A stretch of 64,000 nt of DNA from Marinobacter xestospongiae (GTDB taxonomy: Bacteria > Pseudomonadota > Gammaproteobacteria > Pseudomonadales > Oleiphilaceae). The position numbers and the translations under genes are program-made. The notes below the pieces were generated by a model. The model did no database searches, had not been told where the DNA came from, and saw only the letters and a program-made list of their open reading frames with translations. Below, in pieces: positions 32,547 through 41,263 of this stretch; the first letter of the stretch is position 1, and every line of letters starts with the position of its first letter. The stretch covers positions 1 through 64,000 of the forward strand of contig NZ_JAKZAK010000002.1 of NCBI RefSeq assembly GCF_023156385.1. Direction: 5' to 3'.

Positions 32547-33851
32547 GTGGCCAAACCCGATTCCAGCGCAACCGAGCAGCTTTACAGCCTGATCGCCAAC
32601 GAGGAGGACGCCCGCGCCTGCTCGGACCTGCCTGACTCCGCCTGTCAGGAAGTCCCCCGCAATTTCTTCCTGATTCTGGTTTGCAATGTGTTGACCAAAC
32701 TGGGCGATCTGCTGGTCAGCCCCAAAACCGTGCTGACCTGGTTGCTGGGCGCGGTAGGCGCACCGGCGCTGGTGGCCTGGCTGGTCCCCATCCGGGAATC
32801 CGGCTCCATGGTGCCGCAACTGGCCATCGGAGCCTGGGTACGTCGCAAGCCAGTGCGCAAGTGGTTCTGGAGTCTCGGGGCGCTGGGCCAGGCCATCAGC
32901 GTTGCCGCCATGGCGGCCAGTGTTCATTTTTTGGAGGGCTATGCCGCCGGCTACGGCATCATCGCAGCACTGGTGGTGTTTTCACTGTCACGGGGATTCT
33001 GCTCGGTGGCGATGAAAGACGTGCAGGGCAAATGCATTCCCAAGGGGCGACGGGGACGCCTGTCCGGCCTGGCGACAACCCTCGGGGGCACAACCACCGT
33101 CGCCCTGACCATCCTGCTGTTCCGGGACGGCGGCGAACCGTCGCTGCAGTTCTATACCCTGTTGCTGGTGTTTGCCGCCCTGCTTTGGCTAATTGCCGGT
33201 GCATTATTTGCCAATATTGATGAGTACGCCGGCGAGACCGGAGGCGGTAGCCACGCTCTCGGCCAGGCGATCAAAAGCCTGAGTCTGTTGCGGGATGACG
33301 CCCCTTTCCGTCAGTTCGTTATCACCCGCGCCCTGCTGCTGTGTTCCGCCCTGGCGGCACCTTATCTGGTGCTGCTGGCGCAGAACAGTAACGAGTCCGG
33401 TTGGCTCCTGGGCAGCTTCCTGCTCGCCAGCAGCCTGGCCAGCTCGGTCAGTGCCAGCATCTGGGGCTGGATGGCGGATCGCTCCAGTCGCCAGGTCATG
33501 ATCCTGGGCGCGGTGATTGCCAGCGTCCTGTGCTTTGCGACCGGTCTGATAACCGTCGCTGGCGGAGAGGACCGGCTATCCGCCTGGGCCTATCCGGCCG
33601 CGTTCTTTGTACTGGGGATTGCCCACGCCGGTGTTCGTCTGGGGCGCAAGACCTATCTGGTCGACATGGCCGGCGGTAACAAGCGCACCGACTACACCTC
33701 CGTCAGCAATACCCTGATTGGCCTGTTGCTGCTGGTCATCGGCGGCATCAGTGCGCTGCTGTCAACGGTCTCGGTACCGGTGGTGATCCTGTTCCTGGGG
33801 GGCATGGGAGCGGTGGGGGCCTGGTCTGCCTATCGCCTGCAAGAAGCCTGA
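32547..33851 (+). CDS. MFS transporter
   Basis: A 434-residue inner-membrane protein with about 11-12 hydrophobic helices. After a soluble N-terminal 35 residues with DLPDSACQEVPRN, helix 1 contains FFLILVCNVLTKLGD. A mid-protein loop has VQGKCIPKGRRGRLSGLATT, corresponding to the basic MFS loop, and the second half starts FVITRALLLCSALAAPYL. The last helices lie near LLLLVIGGISALLS. The substrate is unknown. The start is GTG with GGAG upstream at 32547. It lies 67 nt after the DUF1513 gene and could be part of the operon, so it may transport an iron-related molecule, but this is inference only. Confidence 0.82.
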   Translation: MAKPDSSATEQLYSLIANEEDARACSDLPDSACQEVPRNFFLILVCNVLTKLGDLLVSPKTVLTWLLGAVGAPALVAWLVPIRESGSMVPQLAIGAWVRRKPVRKWFWSLGALGQAISVAAMAASVHFLEGYAAGYGIIAALVVFSLSRGFCSVAMKDVQGKCIPKGRRGRLSGLATTLGGTTTVALTILLFRDGGEPSLQFYTLLLVFAALLWLIAGALFANIDEYAGETGGGSHALGQAIKSLSLLRDDAPFRQFVITRALLLCSALAAPYLVLLAQNSNESGWLLGSFLLASSLASSVSASIWGWMADRSSRQVMILGAVIASVLCFATGLITVAGGEDRLSAWAYPAAFFVLGIAHAGVRLGRKTYLVDMAGGNKRTDYTSVSNTLIGLLLLVIGGISALLSTVSVPVVILFLGGMGAVGAWSAYRLQEA

Positions 33852-33876
33852 TACCGCAACGGCCAGCCCTGGTCAG

Positions 33877-33901
33877 GAAGCGTCGGGTTTGGCGACGCTT
33901 C
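33877..33901 (+). terminator. Hairpin after the MFS gene
   Basis: GAAGCGTCG (33877-33885), 7-nt loop, CGACGCTTC (33893-33901). A second short stem AGCACC/GGTGCT (33906-33920) and then a T-run (33928-33934) follow. Together they form a possible terminator for the imelysin-MFS transcript, though the spacing from stem to T-run is longer than usual. Confidence 0.5.
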
Positions 33902-33933
33902 GACAAGCACCTACGGTGCTGCCATTATTTTTT

Positions 33934-33949
33934 TGTGACGAGCATCACA
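33934..33949 (+). promoter_or_regulatory. Perfect CRP/Vfr-type binding site
   Basis: TGTGACGAGCATCACA is TGTGA-N6-TCACA, a perfect match to the CRP/Vfr core, flanked by T and TTA as in strong sites. It lies 55 nt before the ATG at 34005 and so probably activates that small gene. No FNR (TTGAT-N4-ATCAA) features are present. Confidence 0.75.
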
Positions 33950-34004
33950 TTATGAGCGGACAACCGTCCCAGGGACGGAATCAGTAACATCGAGTTCAGG
34001 CACC

Positions 34005-34295
34005 ATGCAGGAAACTGTCGCTAACCAGGCGGAGATCCCGCCCCGTTTCATCGACACCAACGTCGGCTGGTACGTCTTAACCCGCGAATCAGAAGACTTG
34101 GGCCCCTACCCCTCGCTGTCTGAGGCCAAGCGGGCCCTGTCCCGGCATATCCGTCTCCACGCGGATATCAGCAACCGGCCACGCTACCATTCGTTCAATG
34201 GCTTTCACGTCCACGATGCCCAGACCTGTCGCAAGGTCAACTGCGGCCGCTGTGCTGAAGCGGCCTTTGTTGAGCAAAAGTATCTGTCGGGTTAA
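34005..34295 (+). CDS. Small Cys-containing protein of unknown function
   Basis: A 96-residue soluble protein. The N-terminal part has RFIDTNVGWYVLTRESEDLGPYPSLSEAK (split here as residues 14-29 and 30-42), a compact beta-alpha module seen in short unnamed proteins of pseudomonads. The C-terminal part has CRKVNCGRC (C-x4-C-x2-C), which could hold zinc or iron, with nearby His (HVHD). No signal peptide. It stands alone under the CRP-type site; cAMP or starvation control is thus likely. I do not recognise a named family. Confidence 0.75.
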   Translation: MQETVANQAEIPPRFIDTNVGWYVLTRESEDLGPYPSLSEAKRALSRHIRLHADISNRPRYHSFNGFHVHDAQTCRKVNCGRCAEAAFVEQKYLSG

Positions 34296-34335
34296 TTCGT
34301 TGACGCTTGGAAGGTGGTGGCAGGTATGGAAGGTG

Positions 34336-34698
34336 TTATGGCGAGACGCCGTCGTTCAGCGCCAGGGCGCCCTTGACGATGCGATAGATTAGCCAGATCG
34401 ACAACACCAGCAGAATCAGCCAGCCCACCAGCAGGAAGGTGGTCAAAGTCCCCACCACCATCCAGAACAGGCTGAACCAGAAGGTCCGGATCTGCCAGCG
34501 AAAATGCGGCTCAATCCAGGTGCCGTTCATATCATCCAGTTTGACGTAGTTGATGATGACCCCCACCAGCGCCGTCACACCGCCGGTAAAAAACGACAGC
34601 GCCTGAAGTATGTAAACCGCCACGGCCAGGTTGCGGGCCGGCTCCGCCTTACGTGCTTCCGGGTCAGGGTTGGCGGGTATAAATTCCTGTTCGGCCAC
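34336..34698 (-). CDS. DUF4870-family membrane protein
   Basis: A 120-residue protein with three or four hydrophobic helices: AVAVYILQALSFFTGGVTAL, then WFSLFWMVVGTLTTFLLVGW, and LILLVLSIWLIYRIVKG at the end. The family (DUF4870, Tic20-like) is widespread and its role is unknown. The start is GTG at 34698, preceded by GGAGG at 5 nt; the longer frame to 34809 overlaps argO and has no site. The N-terminus AEQEFIPANPDPEARKAEPA is soluble. It lies downstream of argO in the same direction. Confidence 0.85.
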   Translation of the reverse strand: MAEQEFIPANPDPEARKAEPARNLAVAVYILQALSFFTGGVTALVGVIINYVKLDDMNGTWIEPHFRWQIRTFWFSLFWMVVGTLTTFLLVGWLILLVLSIWLIYRIVKGALALNDGVSP

Positions 34699-34762
34699 AG
34701 CCACCTCCAGCAAATGGATTGATGGCCTCACATTAACACAAGCCGCAGAGCCTGCCCCAGCA

Positions 34763-35386
34763 TTACGCCGCCGGTAGCTGGATGCCATTGCTGGCGATGT
34801 GCAGGGCAATGGCTGCCATCATCACCGCGATCACCCCGTCGATGAGCCGCCACGCCATCGGGCGGGCAAGTACCGGCGCGAGCGCCGAGCCGCCCCAGGC
34901 GAGCAAACCAAACCACATGACGGAGGCACTGCTGGCACCGGCGACAAAGGTCAGTTGATCCGTCTGCTGGGCACCAATGGCGGGAATCAACAACAGGGTA
35001 TCCAGATAGACCTGGGGATTGAGCAATGTCACCGCCAGGGTCGTCAGCAACACCGCGCGGCGGCTGTTGCCCTCGGCTTCATCGCCGGTGTTCAGCGCCA
35101 CCCGACCGCCCAACGCCCGCCACCCGGCCTGGATGGCAAGCCAGCCAAGAAACACCACCCCCAGCCAGCGAAACACTTCCAGCGCCTCCGGCCAGGCCAG
35201 CAACGCAGCGCTGATCCCGAACATGCCGGCGGTGAACAGCAGCACATCGCTGCTCATACACAACCCCGCAGCCCACCAGTGGTGCTCACGGCGGATTGCC
35301 TGGCCCAGTACGTAGGCATTCTGGGCCCCAATCGCCACGATGATGCCGCCACACACCACCAACCCAGTCAGATAGCTCTCCAGCAC
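34763..35386 (-). CDS. argO: L-arginine/lysine exporter
   Basis: A 207-residue LysE/ArgO-type inner-membrane exporter with about six helices. Diagnostic parts are VAIGAQNAYVLGQAIRREHH at the N-terminus and AVTLLNPQVYLDTLLL (the NP of the second loop) in the middle. It removes excess arginine, lysine or canavanine. I chose a GTG at 35386 because SYLTGL aligns with the E. coli ArgO start and GGAG precedes it; a TTG at 35404 is the alternative. It is divergent from argP, the known regulator of argO, across about 150 nt, which confirms the identity. Confidence 0.93.
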   Translation of the reverse strand: MLESYLTGLVVCGGIIVAIGAQNAYVLGQAIRREHHWWAAGLCMSSDVLLFTAGMFGISAALLAWPEALEVFRWLGVVFLGWLAIQAGWRALGGRVALNTGDEAEGNSRRAVLLTTLAVTLLNPQVYLDTLLLIPAIGAQQTDQLTFVAGASSASVMWFGLLAWGGSALAPVLARPMAWRLIDGVIAVMMAAIALHIASNGIQLPAA

Positions 35387-35537
35387 AGCCCCACTCTCCG
35401 TCAATCAGTTCCCCGGGCGCCCTCGTTCACAAGTCGAACCGTCTCCGGCCCAGCTCAGGCACCAATGCAGGAAGCCAGTGTAGAGCGAAGCCGCTATACT
35501 GAAAAATCATACTCTTTATGCTGCATTAAATTTACTT

Positions 35538-36425
35538 ATGCTGGACTACAAACTTCTGGAAGCCCTGGCCACGGTGATCGAAACCGGTGGTTTTGAACGT
35601 GCAGGCCTGACCTTGGGGCTGTCCCAGTCCGCCGTATCCCAACGCATCAAGCTGCTGGAAGCGCGGCTGGGGCAACCGGTGCTGGTGCGTCACCCAAGCC
35701 TGAAAGCCACCGCCGCCGGCCAGCAGCTCCTCAACCACGTGCAACAGGTGCAACTGCTGGAACGGGACCTGCGCCATACCCTGCCAGCGCTGACCAACAA
35801 CCGGACCCGTCTGCGCATTGCCCTGAACGCTGACAGCCTGGCGACCTGGTGGGCCCAGGCCATCGGCGACTTCTGCCAACGGGAAAACCTGCTGCTGGAT
35901 CTGGTGATCGAGGATCAGGACATCGGCCTGCGACGCATGCGGGAAGGCGATGTCGCCGCCTGCCTGTGCAGCAGCGACCAGCCGGTGGCCGGCGCCCGCT
36001 GTACCGGATTGGGCCGGATGCAGTACCGCGCCCTGGCCCGCCCCGATTACATTGGCCGTCACTTTCCGGATTCCGGCGACCTCGCCGCCTTTCGCCAGGC
36101 ACCGGCCATCGTGTTCGGCCCCCACGACCAGCTCCAGCACCGATTCCTCGCCAGCCAGGGCTACCATGGTCAGTTTCCCTTTCACCTGTGCCCTTCATCA
36201 GAGGGGTTCGTAAGACTGGCGCGGGCGGGCATTGGCTACGGCATGATTCCCGACCACCAGGGCCAGGAGTGGCTCGCCAGTGGTGATCTGGCGGATCTGG
36301 CGCCGGGGGTATCGGTGGACGTGGATCTGTACTGGCATTACTGGCGGCACGGCGGTGATTTCATGGAACGGCTGACCCAGACCCTGGTACAGCAGGCCTC
36401 CTCACTGCTCGCTGTCGGCCGTTAG
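35538..36425 (+). CDS. argP: LysR-family transcriptional regulator ArgP (IciA)
   Basis: A 295-residue LysR-type regulator. The N-terminal helix-turn-helix is seen in LLEALATVIETGGFERAG and LSQSAVSQRIKLLEARLG (residues 5-46), with the ArgP-specific LVRHPSLKATAAGQQLL. The effector domain binds arginine or lysine in ArgP; its segments include LRIALNADSLATWW. ArgP activates argO in response to arginine and represses it with lysine in E. coli; the divergent argO here fits. The length matches (297). The ATG at 35538 has a poor ribosome site, with an AT-rich promoter upstream (TATACT near 35493). Confidence 0.95.
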   Translation: MLDYKLLEALATVIETGGFERAGLTLGLSQSAVSQRIKLLEARLGQPVLVRHPSLKATAAGQQLLNHVQQVQLLERDLRHTLPALTNNRTRLRIALNADSLATWWAQAIGDFCQRENLLLDLVIEDQDIGLRRMREGDVAACLCSSDQPVAGARCTGLGRMQYRALARPDYIGRHFPDSGDLAAFRQAPAIVFGPHDQLQHRFLASQGYHGQFPFHLCPSSEGFVRLARAGIGYGMIPDHQGQEWLASGDLADLAPGVSVDVDLYWHYWRHGGDFMERLTQTLVQQASSLLAVGR

Positions 36426-36474
36426 AGCCCCGTTCCAACATCCCCGGCAGGGAGACTTCCCTATCGGGGCGACA

Positions 36475-38115
36475 TCAGGCCCTATCGGGACGGTACCCCA
36501 GGCGCAGCCCGCCCCAGTGACGACCGTTGACGTAGATAGGCACAGACAGGTCGTGCATGATCTCGCCGGTGTCCCGGCGGTAGGTTTGTAACAGCATGGC
36601 TTCGGTATGGCTACCGCAGCGGGCGCCAGTGCGGTCAGCAAAGAGCCGCTTGCTTCGGCTCTTCACCAGGTCGACCGTCGGGTCTCCGCTGGGCGGATGG
36701 GCAAAATCCCGGTTGTGGGTGGGAACGTAACCGTCGGGAGCCGCAGCAATGGCAAACACCATCGCCGGATGGCTGTCCTTGATCGGTTCCTGAATCGCCG
36801 GCAACACTTCGTCGGTGAATCGGTCGAAGCCACTGCTGTATTTCTGGGGATCGGTCCCGGCCAGGGGTTGGCGGCCGGAATCGAACAGATCTCTGTCACT
36901 GATCCGCCCCGCCTTGAGGGCCTGCTCAAAGGCGTCACCAATGCGCCGGGCGCCGGCCCTGGCCTGGTGGTAGAAGAACTGGTGATAGCTGGTGTCGCTG
37001 TGGCTGGCGTAGGCCGCGTTGGCCTCCTCCGCCAGCTCCATGAGTCGGGTGGCCTGCTGCGCCAGCCCCTCAACACTGTGATCGCTTTCGGCGATCTGAT
37101 CGCGCTGGGATTCAATCGCGCGGAACATCTCCTGCAGGCTCTGCTCGTTGTGCTGGTCATTGGCGGCCATGGCGCCGACCCGCTGTTCAAGCTGATCGGC
37201 CTGATCGCGGATCTCGTCCAGGCGCTCGCCCACCCCTTCCACCGCCTGCAGGCCGGTTTCAACGCTGCTGGCCAGGTCTTCAATACGGGCAACGATCTGG
37301 GCGGTATCGGCCCGCACTTCCTCCAGGGTCTGGGCGACTTCGCCGGTGGCCTGGGCGGTGCGACCGGCAAGCTGGCGCACTTCATCCGCCACCACCGCGA
37401 AGCCGCGGCCCTGCTCGCCAGCTCGGGCGGCTTCGATGGCGGCATTCAGGGCCAGCAGATTGGTCTGCTCGGCGATGCCTTCGATCACTCCGGTGACGCC
37501 CTGGATGCGGTTGGACTTCTCGTTCAGGTCCTGAATCAGGCGCAGGTTCTCGCCGGACTGTTCGTGCACCTGGCGCACCCGCTCAATGGCGCCGGCCAGG
37601 GCGTCACGGCCGTCGGCGCTGATACGGCTGGCATCACGGGCCGTCTCCGCCGCCTCATCCGCTTGCTGGGCCGATTGCCGCACGGTCTCGGTAATCTGGC
37701 CGGCATAGTCGGCCATCTGGGAAATGTCGGTGACCTGTTGATCCAGCCGGCGCTTGAGCTGCTCCGACGCATGGGCCACTTCCGCCGCCGAAATGGCATT
37801 GGCATCCGCATTGCCAGACAGCCGCTCAATCAACGCCTTGCCTGCGTCGGCAGCGGCAAGCAGATCATGACAGCGGGCCGCCAGAGCCGGGTCCTCAGGC
37901 ACCTCTCCCCGGGTCAGCCGCTCAACCCCGGTTTCCAGTGGCTCCACAACCCGCCACACCAGATAACCGGTGCTGATCGCCATACCCAACAACGCGCCCA
38001 CGACGATGGATACCGCGTCCAGGCCCACCATCGGCGCCCCCCAATAGGTTGCCGCCAAAACCAGCAACGCAACCAGTCCGCCGATCCAGAACACCCGTCC
38101 CGCCAACAGCTTCAT
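36475..38115 (-). CDS. Methyl-accepting chemotaxis protein with C-terminal sensor domain
   Basis: A 546-residue chemoreceptor. Two N-terminal membrane helices (about residues 7-24 and 32-54) leave almost no periplasmic domain. The signalling core is [20 protein letters not shown] (residues 212-231) with [15 protein letters not shown] next to it. After the coiled coil a separate C-terminal domain (about 376-546) carries [48 protein letters not shown] and [17 protein letters not shown]. This conserved cytoplasmic extension, found in some soluble or reverse-topology MCPs, looks like a small ligand-binding (Cache-like) fold. It thus senses something inside the cell. GAGGT lies before the ATG. It is monocistronic. 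Confidence 0.9.
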   Translation of the reverse strand: MKLLAGRVFWIGGLVALLVLAATYWGAPMVGLDAVSIVVGALLGMAISTGYLVWRVVEPLETGVERLTRGEVPEDPALAARCHDLLAAADAGKALIERLSGNADANAISAAEVAHASEQLKRRLDQQVTDISQMADYAGQITETVRQSAQQADEAAETARDASRISADGRDALAGAIERVRQVHEQSGENLRLIQDLNEKSNRIQGVTGVIEGIAEQTNLLALNAAIEAARAGEQGRGFAVVADEVRQLAGRTAQATGEVAQTLEEVRADTAQIVARIEDLASSVETGLQAVEGVGERLDEIRDQADQLEQRVGAMAANDQHNEQSLQEMFRAIESQRDQIAESDHSVEGLAQQATRLMELAEEANAAYASHSDTSYHQFFYHQARAGARRIGDAFEQALKAGRISDRDLFDSGRQPLAGTDPQKYSSGFDRFTDEVLPAIQEPIKDSHPAMVFAIAAAPDGYVPTHNRDFAHPPSGDPTVDLVKSRSKRLFADRTGARCGSHTEAMLLQTYRRDTGEIMHDLSVPIYVNGRHWGGLRLGYRPDRA

Positions 38116-38292
38116 AGATACCTCGGTTCGATGTCTTATCCCGGGCGAGCTACTGATTCACTCAACAGAAGCCGACGCCCTTGCGCTGGCTCTTCACCAC
38201 CCTGAACGAGACTAGAAAATCAGCCGCTGCTTATAACTTCTACTTTAGTTCGATTCGAGAGCTATTTTGGAGGGAGATTACACTTTCACGAC

Positions 38293-38341
38293 AAAAACCC
38301 CATTCCGAAAGCCGGCTTGGCCGGCCGCGGAATGGGGTTTT
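38293..38341 (-). terminator. Strong terminator after phoX
   Basis: AAAAACCCCATTCCG (38293-38307) pairs with CGGAATGGGGTTTT (38328-38341) over about 14 bp around a GC-rich 20-nt loop. On the minus strand it ends in TTTTT, 26 nt beyond the phoX stop. It is also flanked by T residues on the plus strand, so it could act both ways. Confidence 0.88.
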
Positions 38342-38366
38342 AGGTTTTTGCTGTCAATCGGCTTGA

Positions 38367-40379
38367 TCAGCTACCGATCACACCACCGTCATCCTTGGTG
38401 ACAATTACGGTGGCATCCCGCGGACGCTCACTGCTGGCGTCCGGCCAGTTCGCTTCCGGATGCTGAATGTTGACAAACATGGTCTTGCAGTCCGGCGTCG
38501 TCACCACACCGGTGACCTCACAACCCACCGGGCCCACGAAGAACCGGCGAATGTCGCGGGTCTCAGGGTTGGCCGCCAGCATCATGTTGTTCTGGTAGGG
38601 AGGCGCATCGGAGCCGTCGGTCTGAATCCACAGCTTGCCCTTGTAGTCGAACCACAGGCCGTCCGGGCTGTTGAACAGATTGGTGTCATCCAGGGTCACC
38701 ACGGCGTTGCCGTCAACCACGGTTTCTGTGCCGGCTTCACCAGCGAACACAAAAATGTCCCACTCAAATTCGGTGGCGGCGTGGTTGTTGCCCTTCTCCA
38801 TCCAGCGAATGATGTGACCGGTCGGGTTCGGACCCAGCGGGTTGGCCGCGTTGGTGTCATCCGGCTCACGGCGGGAGTTGTTGGTCAGGGTGAAGTAGAC
38901 TTCGCCATTATTGGGGTCAACCGCGCCCCACTCCGGACGGTCCATCGGCGTGGCGCCGGCAATATCCGCCGCCAGGCGGGTGTTGAGCAGCAGATCCGCC
39001 TGCGAGCTGAACGGAGCCGTAAACGGAATACTGCCAACAGAACCGGCGTTCACCGCCGCATTCATCTTGGCGACAAAGCCGGCGTCGTCCAGTGACAGCG
39101 GCAGCCAGTCGCCAGAGCCATCGTCGTTGAACCTGGCCACGTACAGCGTGCCGTTATCCAGCAATGAGCCGTCGGCAGTGGCGGCATCGTAGTTGTTGGC
39201 GGACACGAACTTGTAGATGTACTCGAAACGGGAATCGTCACCGGAGTAGCACACCACCGGCTTGCCCTGTTTGGCCGGTGCGAAGATCACGCCTTCGTGG
39301 CCAAAGCGTCCCAGGGCCGTACGCTTCTGGGGCTTGCTTTGGGGGTTGAACGGATCGATCTCCACCATGAAGCCATAGGTGTTGGCTTCGTTACGGTAAT
39401 CCTCCGCCGCACTGGCAGCCAGGGTCGAGATGTTGAAACGGACAAACTCGTCGGCGCCGCTCTCGGCCAGCTCCCAGTCGTAACGGGAAGCATCGCCAAC
39501 ACCGTGACGTACCTGCTCCCGGGGCTGCTCAGCGTCGCTGTTGGCGAAGTAACCGTGCCAGTTCTCTTCGGCCGCCATGTAGGTTCCCCAGGGCGTCGGT
39601 CCCATGGAACAGTTATTGAGGGTACCGCGGGTGCGGGTGCCATCCGGGCTGAACTTGGTCACCAGCTTGTCGAAGCCGCGCACCGGACCACGAATGTCCA
39701 TTTCGGTGCCACCGGTCACCCGCCGGTTGTAGTTGCTGCCGTGTACCACAGACCAGGCACCGTTGCCGTCCCGCTTGACGTGGATAACGGAAACACCGTG
39801 GGCGGCGATTTCCTTGCGTACTTCGTCGTCCGGGCGCTTGTCGTTGACGTAGGTAGCGCCAGCAGGGTGCAGGGCATCCTGGTTGATGTATTCGTGGTTC
39901 ATCACCAGCAACCCTTCTTCCGAGCTGCTGCCGCCGGATTTCAGGTCAATGGGGAAGAAATGCATGCCATCATGATGCATGCCCACCTGGCTTTCCTGGT
40001 CGGCGCCACTGTTGGTGCCGTCGGTACGGAATTCCGGCAGGCCACCGGTGAGCGGCGTGCCCCAGGGGACAAAGGCAGTGGCGGTATAGCCAGCAGGCAC
40101 AACTACCTTGTTCAGGGTCGACACGGCTACCGGTTCAAAGCCCAGCTCAACCTGGGAACCGGGATTGCCCGGACGGTTATCGTCATCATCGTCGTCGCTG
40201 CAACCCACCAGGCTGCCACCCATCAGGCCAACCAGTGCGGCACCTACACTGCCTTTCATCAGTGTCCGGCGCTCCATGCGGGCTGCCAGAACGTTGGCAA
40301 ATGGCGTATTGCCGGACTCATTGACCACCGGCTCGTAGTCCGGGTCGTTGTACAACGGGTTGATGTCTTTCTTCGCCAT
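38367..40379 (-). CDS. phoX: PhoX-family alkaline phosphatase
   Basis: A 670-residue exported phosphatase releasing phosphate from organic esters, using Ca2+ and Fe. The N-terminus holds a late twin-arginine signal (ERRTLMKGSVGAALVG) that ends in LVGC, so lipidation is possible, followed by an Asp-run linker. Family motifs are LLVMNHEYIN, MAAEENWHGYF with the metal-binding Glu residues, EIDPFNPQSKPQKRTALGRF, YSGDDSRFEYIYKFV and MDRPEWGAVDP. The ATG at 40379 has GAGGG upstream; the longer frame adds an unrelated 51 residues. The Pho box and -10 just upstream show PhoB control. It is monocistronic, with a terminator after it. Confidence 0.96.
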   Translation of the reverse strand: MAKKDINPLYNDPDYEPVVNESGNTPFANVLAARMERRTLMKGSVGAALVGLMGGSLVGCSDDDDDDNRPGNPGSQVELGFEPVAVSTLNKVVVPAGYTATAFVPWGTPLTGGLPEFRTDGTNSGADQESQVGMHHDGMHFFPIDLKSGGSSSEEGLLVMNHEYINQDALHPAGATYVNDKRPDDEVRKEIAAHGVSVIHVKRDGNGAWSVVHGSNYNRRVTGGTEMDIRGPVRGFDKLVTKFSPDGTRTRGTLNNCSMGPTPWGTYMAAEENWHGYFANSDAEQPREQVRHGVGDASRYDWELAESGADEFVRFNISTLAASAAEDYRNEANTYGFMVEIDPFNPQSKPQKRTALGRFGHEGVIFAPAKQGKPVVCYSGDDSRFEYIYKFVSANNYDAATADGSLLDNGTLYVARFNDDGSGDWLPLSLDDAGFVAKMNAAVNAGSVGSIPFTAPFSSQADLLLNTRLAADIAGATPMDRPEWGAVDPNNGEVYFTLTNNSRREPDDTNAANPLGPNPTGHIIRWMEKGNNHAATEFEWDIFVFAGEAGTETVVDGNAVVTLDDTNLFNSPDGLWFDYKGKLWIQTDGSDAPPYQNNMMLAANPETRDIRRFFVGPVGCEVTGVVTTPDCKTMFVNIQHPEANWPDASSERPRDATVIVTKDDGGVIGS

Positions 40380-40457
40380 GTCAGTTATCCCTCTCATACT
40401 GGATCGTTTTTCTGGTGCGCCCAGTGTGGGGAAGGAATTTGACTGCGCTGTGAAATA

Positions 40458-40489
40458 ATTATGGCAGCAAGATGACAGATTCAAGACAG
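40458..40489 (-). promoter_or_regulatory. Pho box and -10 of phoX
   Basis: Read on the minus strand, CTGTCTT (40489-40483), spacer GAAT, CTGTCAT (40478-40472), then 8 nt later CATAAT (40463-40458). This is the two-repeat PhoB site (CTGTCAT-N4-CTGTCAT) with one or two mismatches, placed to replace the -35 box. It predicts strong induction of phoX under phosphate limitation. Confidence 0.85.
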
Positions 40490-40532
40490 CATCCAGACCG
40501 CCTGCATGCGTTGGAACCAACTGATCACACAC

Positions 40533-40562
40533 AAAAAAGCCCGAAACCTTTCGGCATCGGGC
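40533..40562 (-). terminator. Terminator of the small lipoprotein gene
   Basis: On the minus strand GCCCGA (40562-40557) pairs with TCGGGC (40544-40539), with an inner CCGAAAGG hairpin, and then six T residues. A short GC stem plus T tail 52 nt after the stop of the gene at 40615. Confidence 0.85.
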
Positions 40563-40614
40563 AAACGTGCGTTAGTGGAGATACAGCTCCGCCACCGGAG
40601 CTTTTGGCAAGGCG

Positions 40615-40917
40615 TTACTCGCCAGTGATGTCGTTGTAGCCGTCTTCGACCGCATCGCCGGTCTCTTCAGCAGCATCACCAATGCGCTCGCTGACTTCAC
40701 CAGCGGTATCTTTGGTTTTCTCCCAGGTGGTGTCGGCGTCGCCGGTCATCTCCTGAATCTGGTCACCGGCGGCATCACCAGCGTCCTGGGCGATGTCTGC
40801 GGCGTTGTCAGACGCCTGTTCCAGGTCCAGCGCCTGCTCGTCGTTATCACTGCAAGCTGCGAGTCCAGCTGCCATCAGAACGGCTGCGGTCATTGCTACC
40901 GGTTTACGCATACTCAT
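40615..40917 (-). CDS. Small acidic lipoprotein, unknown function
   Basis: A 100-residue protein. Lipobox LAAC (Cys22) closes the signal MSMRKPVAMTAAVLMAAGLA. The mature part is very acidic and Ala-rich, with an approximate 11-residue pattern (QDAGDAAGDQIQEM, KDTAGEVSERIGDAAEETGD) like those of LEA and YtxH/CsbD-type stress proteins, predicting amphipathic helices. It is probably at the outer membrane's inner face. A strong AAAGGAGG site precedes the ATG at 40917, suggesting high expression. It has its own terminator. The homologue function is unknown. Confidence 0.85.
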   Translation of the reverse strand: MSMRKPVAMTAAVLMAAGLAACSDNDEQALDLEQASDNAADIAQDAGDAAGDQIQEMTGDADTTWEKTKDTAGEVSERIGDAAEETGDAVEDGYNDITGE

Positions 40918-41023
40918 ATCCCTCCTCCTTTGGGGTTGAGAATCAATGGAGACAGTATGCGTGATTCGTTCGGCAGGCGAATTACCTGGCGATTAACATC
41001 CCGACAGGGCATGAAAGGGCAAA

Positions 41024-41263
41024 TCAGGTCGCCAGGGCCTGGCCATTCACCATCATCAGATGATCCAGCCGCACCAGACGACCTCGACTGGTGAGCAGGA
41101 AGTCCTCGCCGGCCCGAGAGAACAGGTCCCGGATCTCCTCATGCAGGGTCAGTACCTGGCCGGATTCATCGCGGAACACGAGTTCCACCAGTTCGCCGGA
41201 ATGAAGGTAGCCACGCAGGGCGCTGTGGACGGCGCAGTCAACAGGCCGGTAATGGTTGGACAT
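41024..41263 (-). CDS. rof: Rho-binding antiterminator (Rof/YaeO family)
   Basis: A 79-residue Sm-like beta-barrel protein. The family opening (Y-x-P-x-x-C) is seen as MSNHYRPVDCAVHSALRGYL, and GRLVRLDHLMMVNG closes the domain. Rof binds Rho and blocks its RNA site, reducing Rho-dependent termination. The start at 41263 (ATG) matches the E. coli YaeO start; the frame upstream to a GTG at 41296 is less likely. No strong ribosome site. Confidence is moderate because these short proteins diverge a lot. Confidence 0.72.
   Translation of the reverse strand: MSNHYRPVDCAVHSALRGYLHSGELVELVFRDESGQVLTLHEEIRDLFSRAGEDFLLTSRGRLVRLDHLMMVNGQALAT

Noticed and set aside
36607-38205. Plus-strand frame (532 codons) opposite the chemoreceptor
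   Set aside because: Shadow frame; the minus strand has the invariant MCP hairpin.
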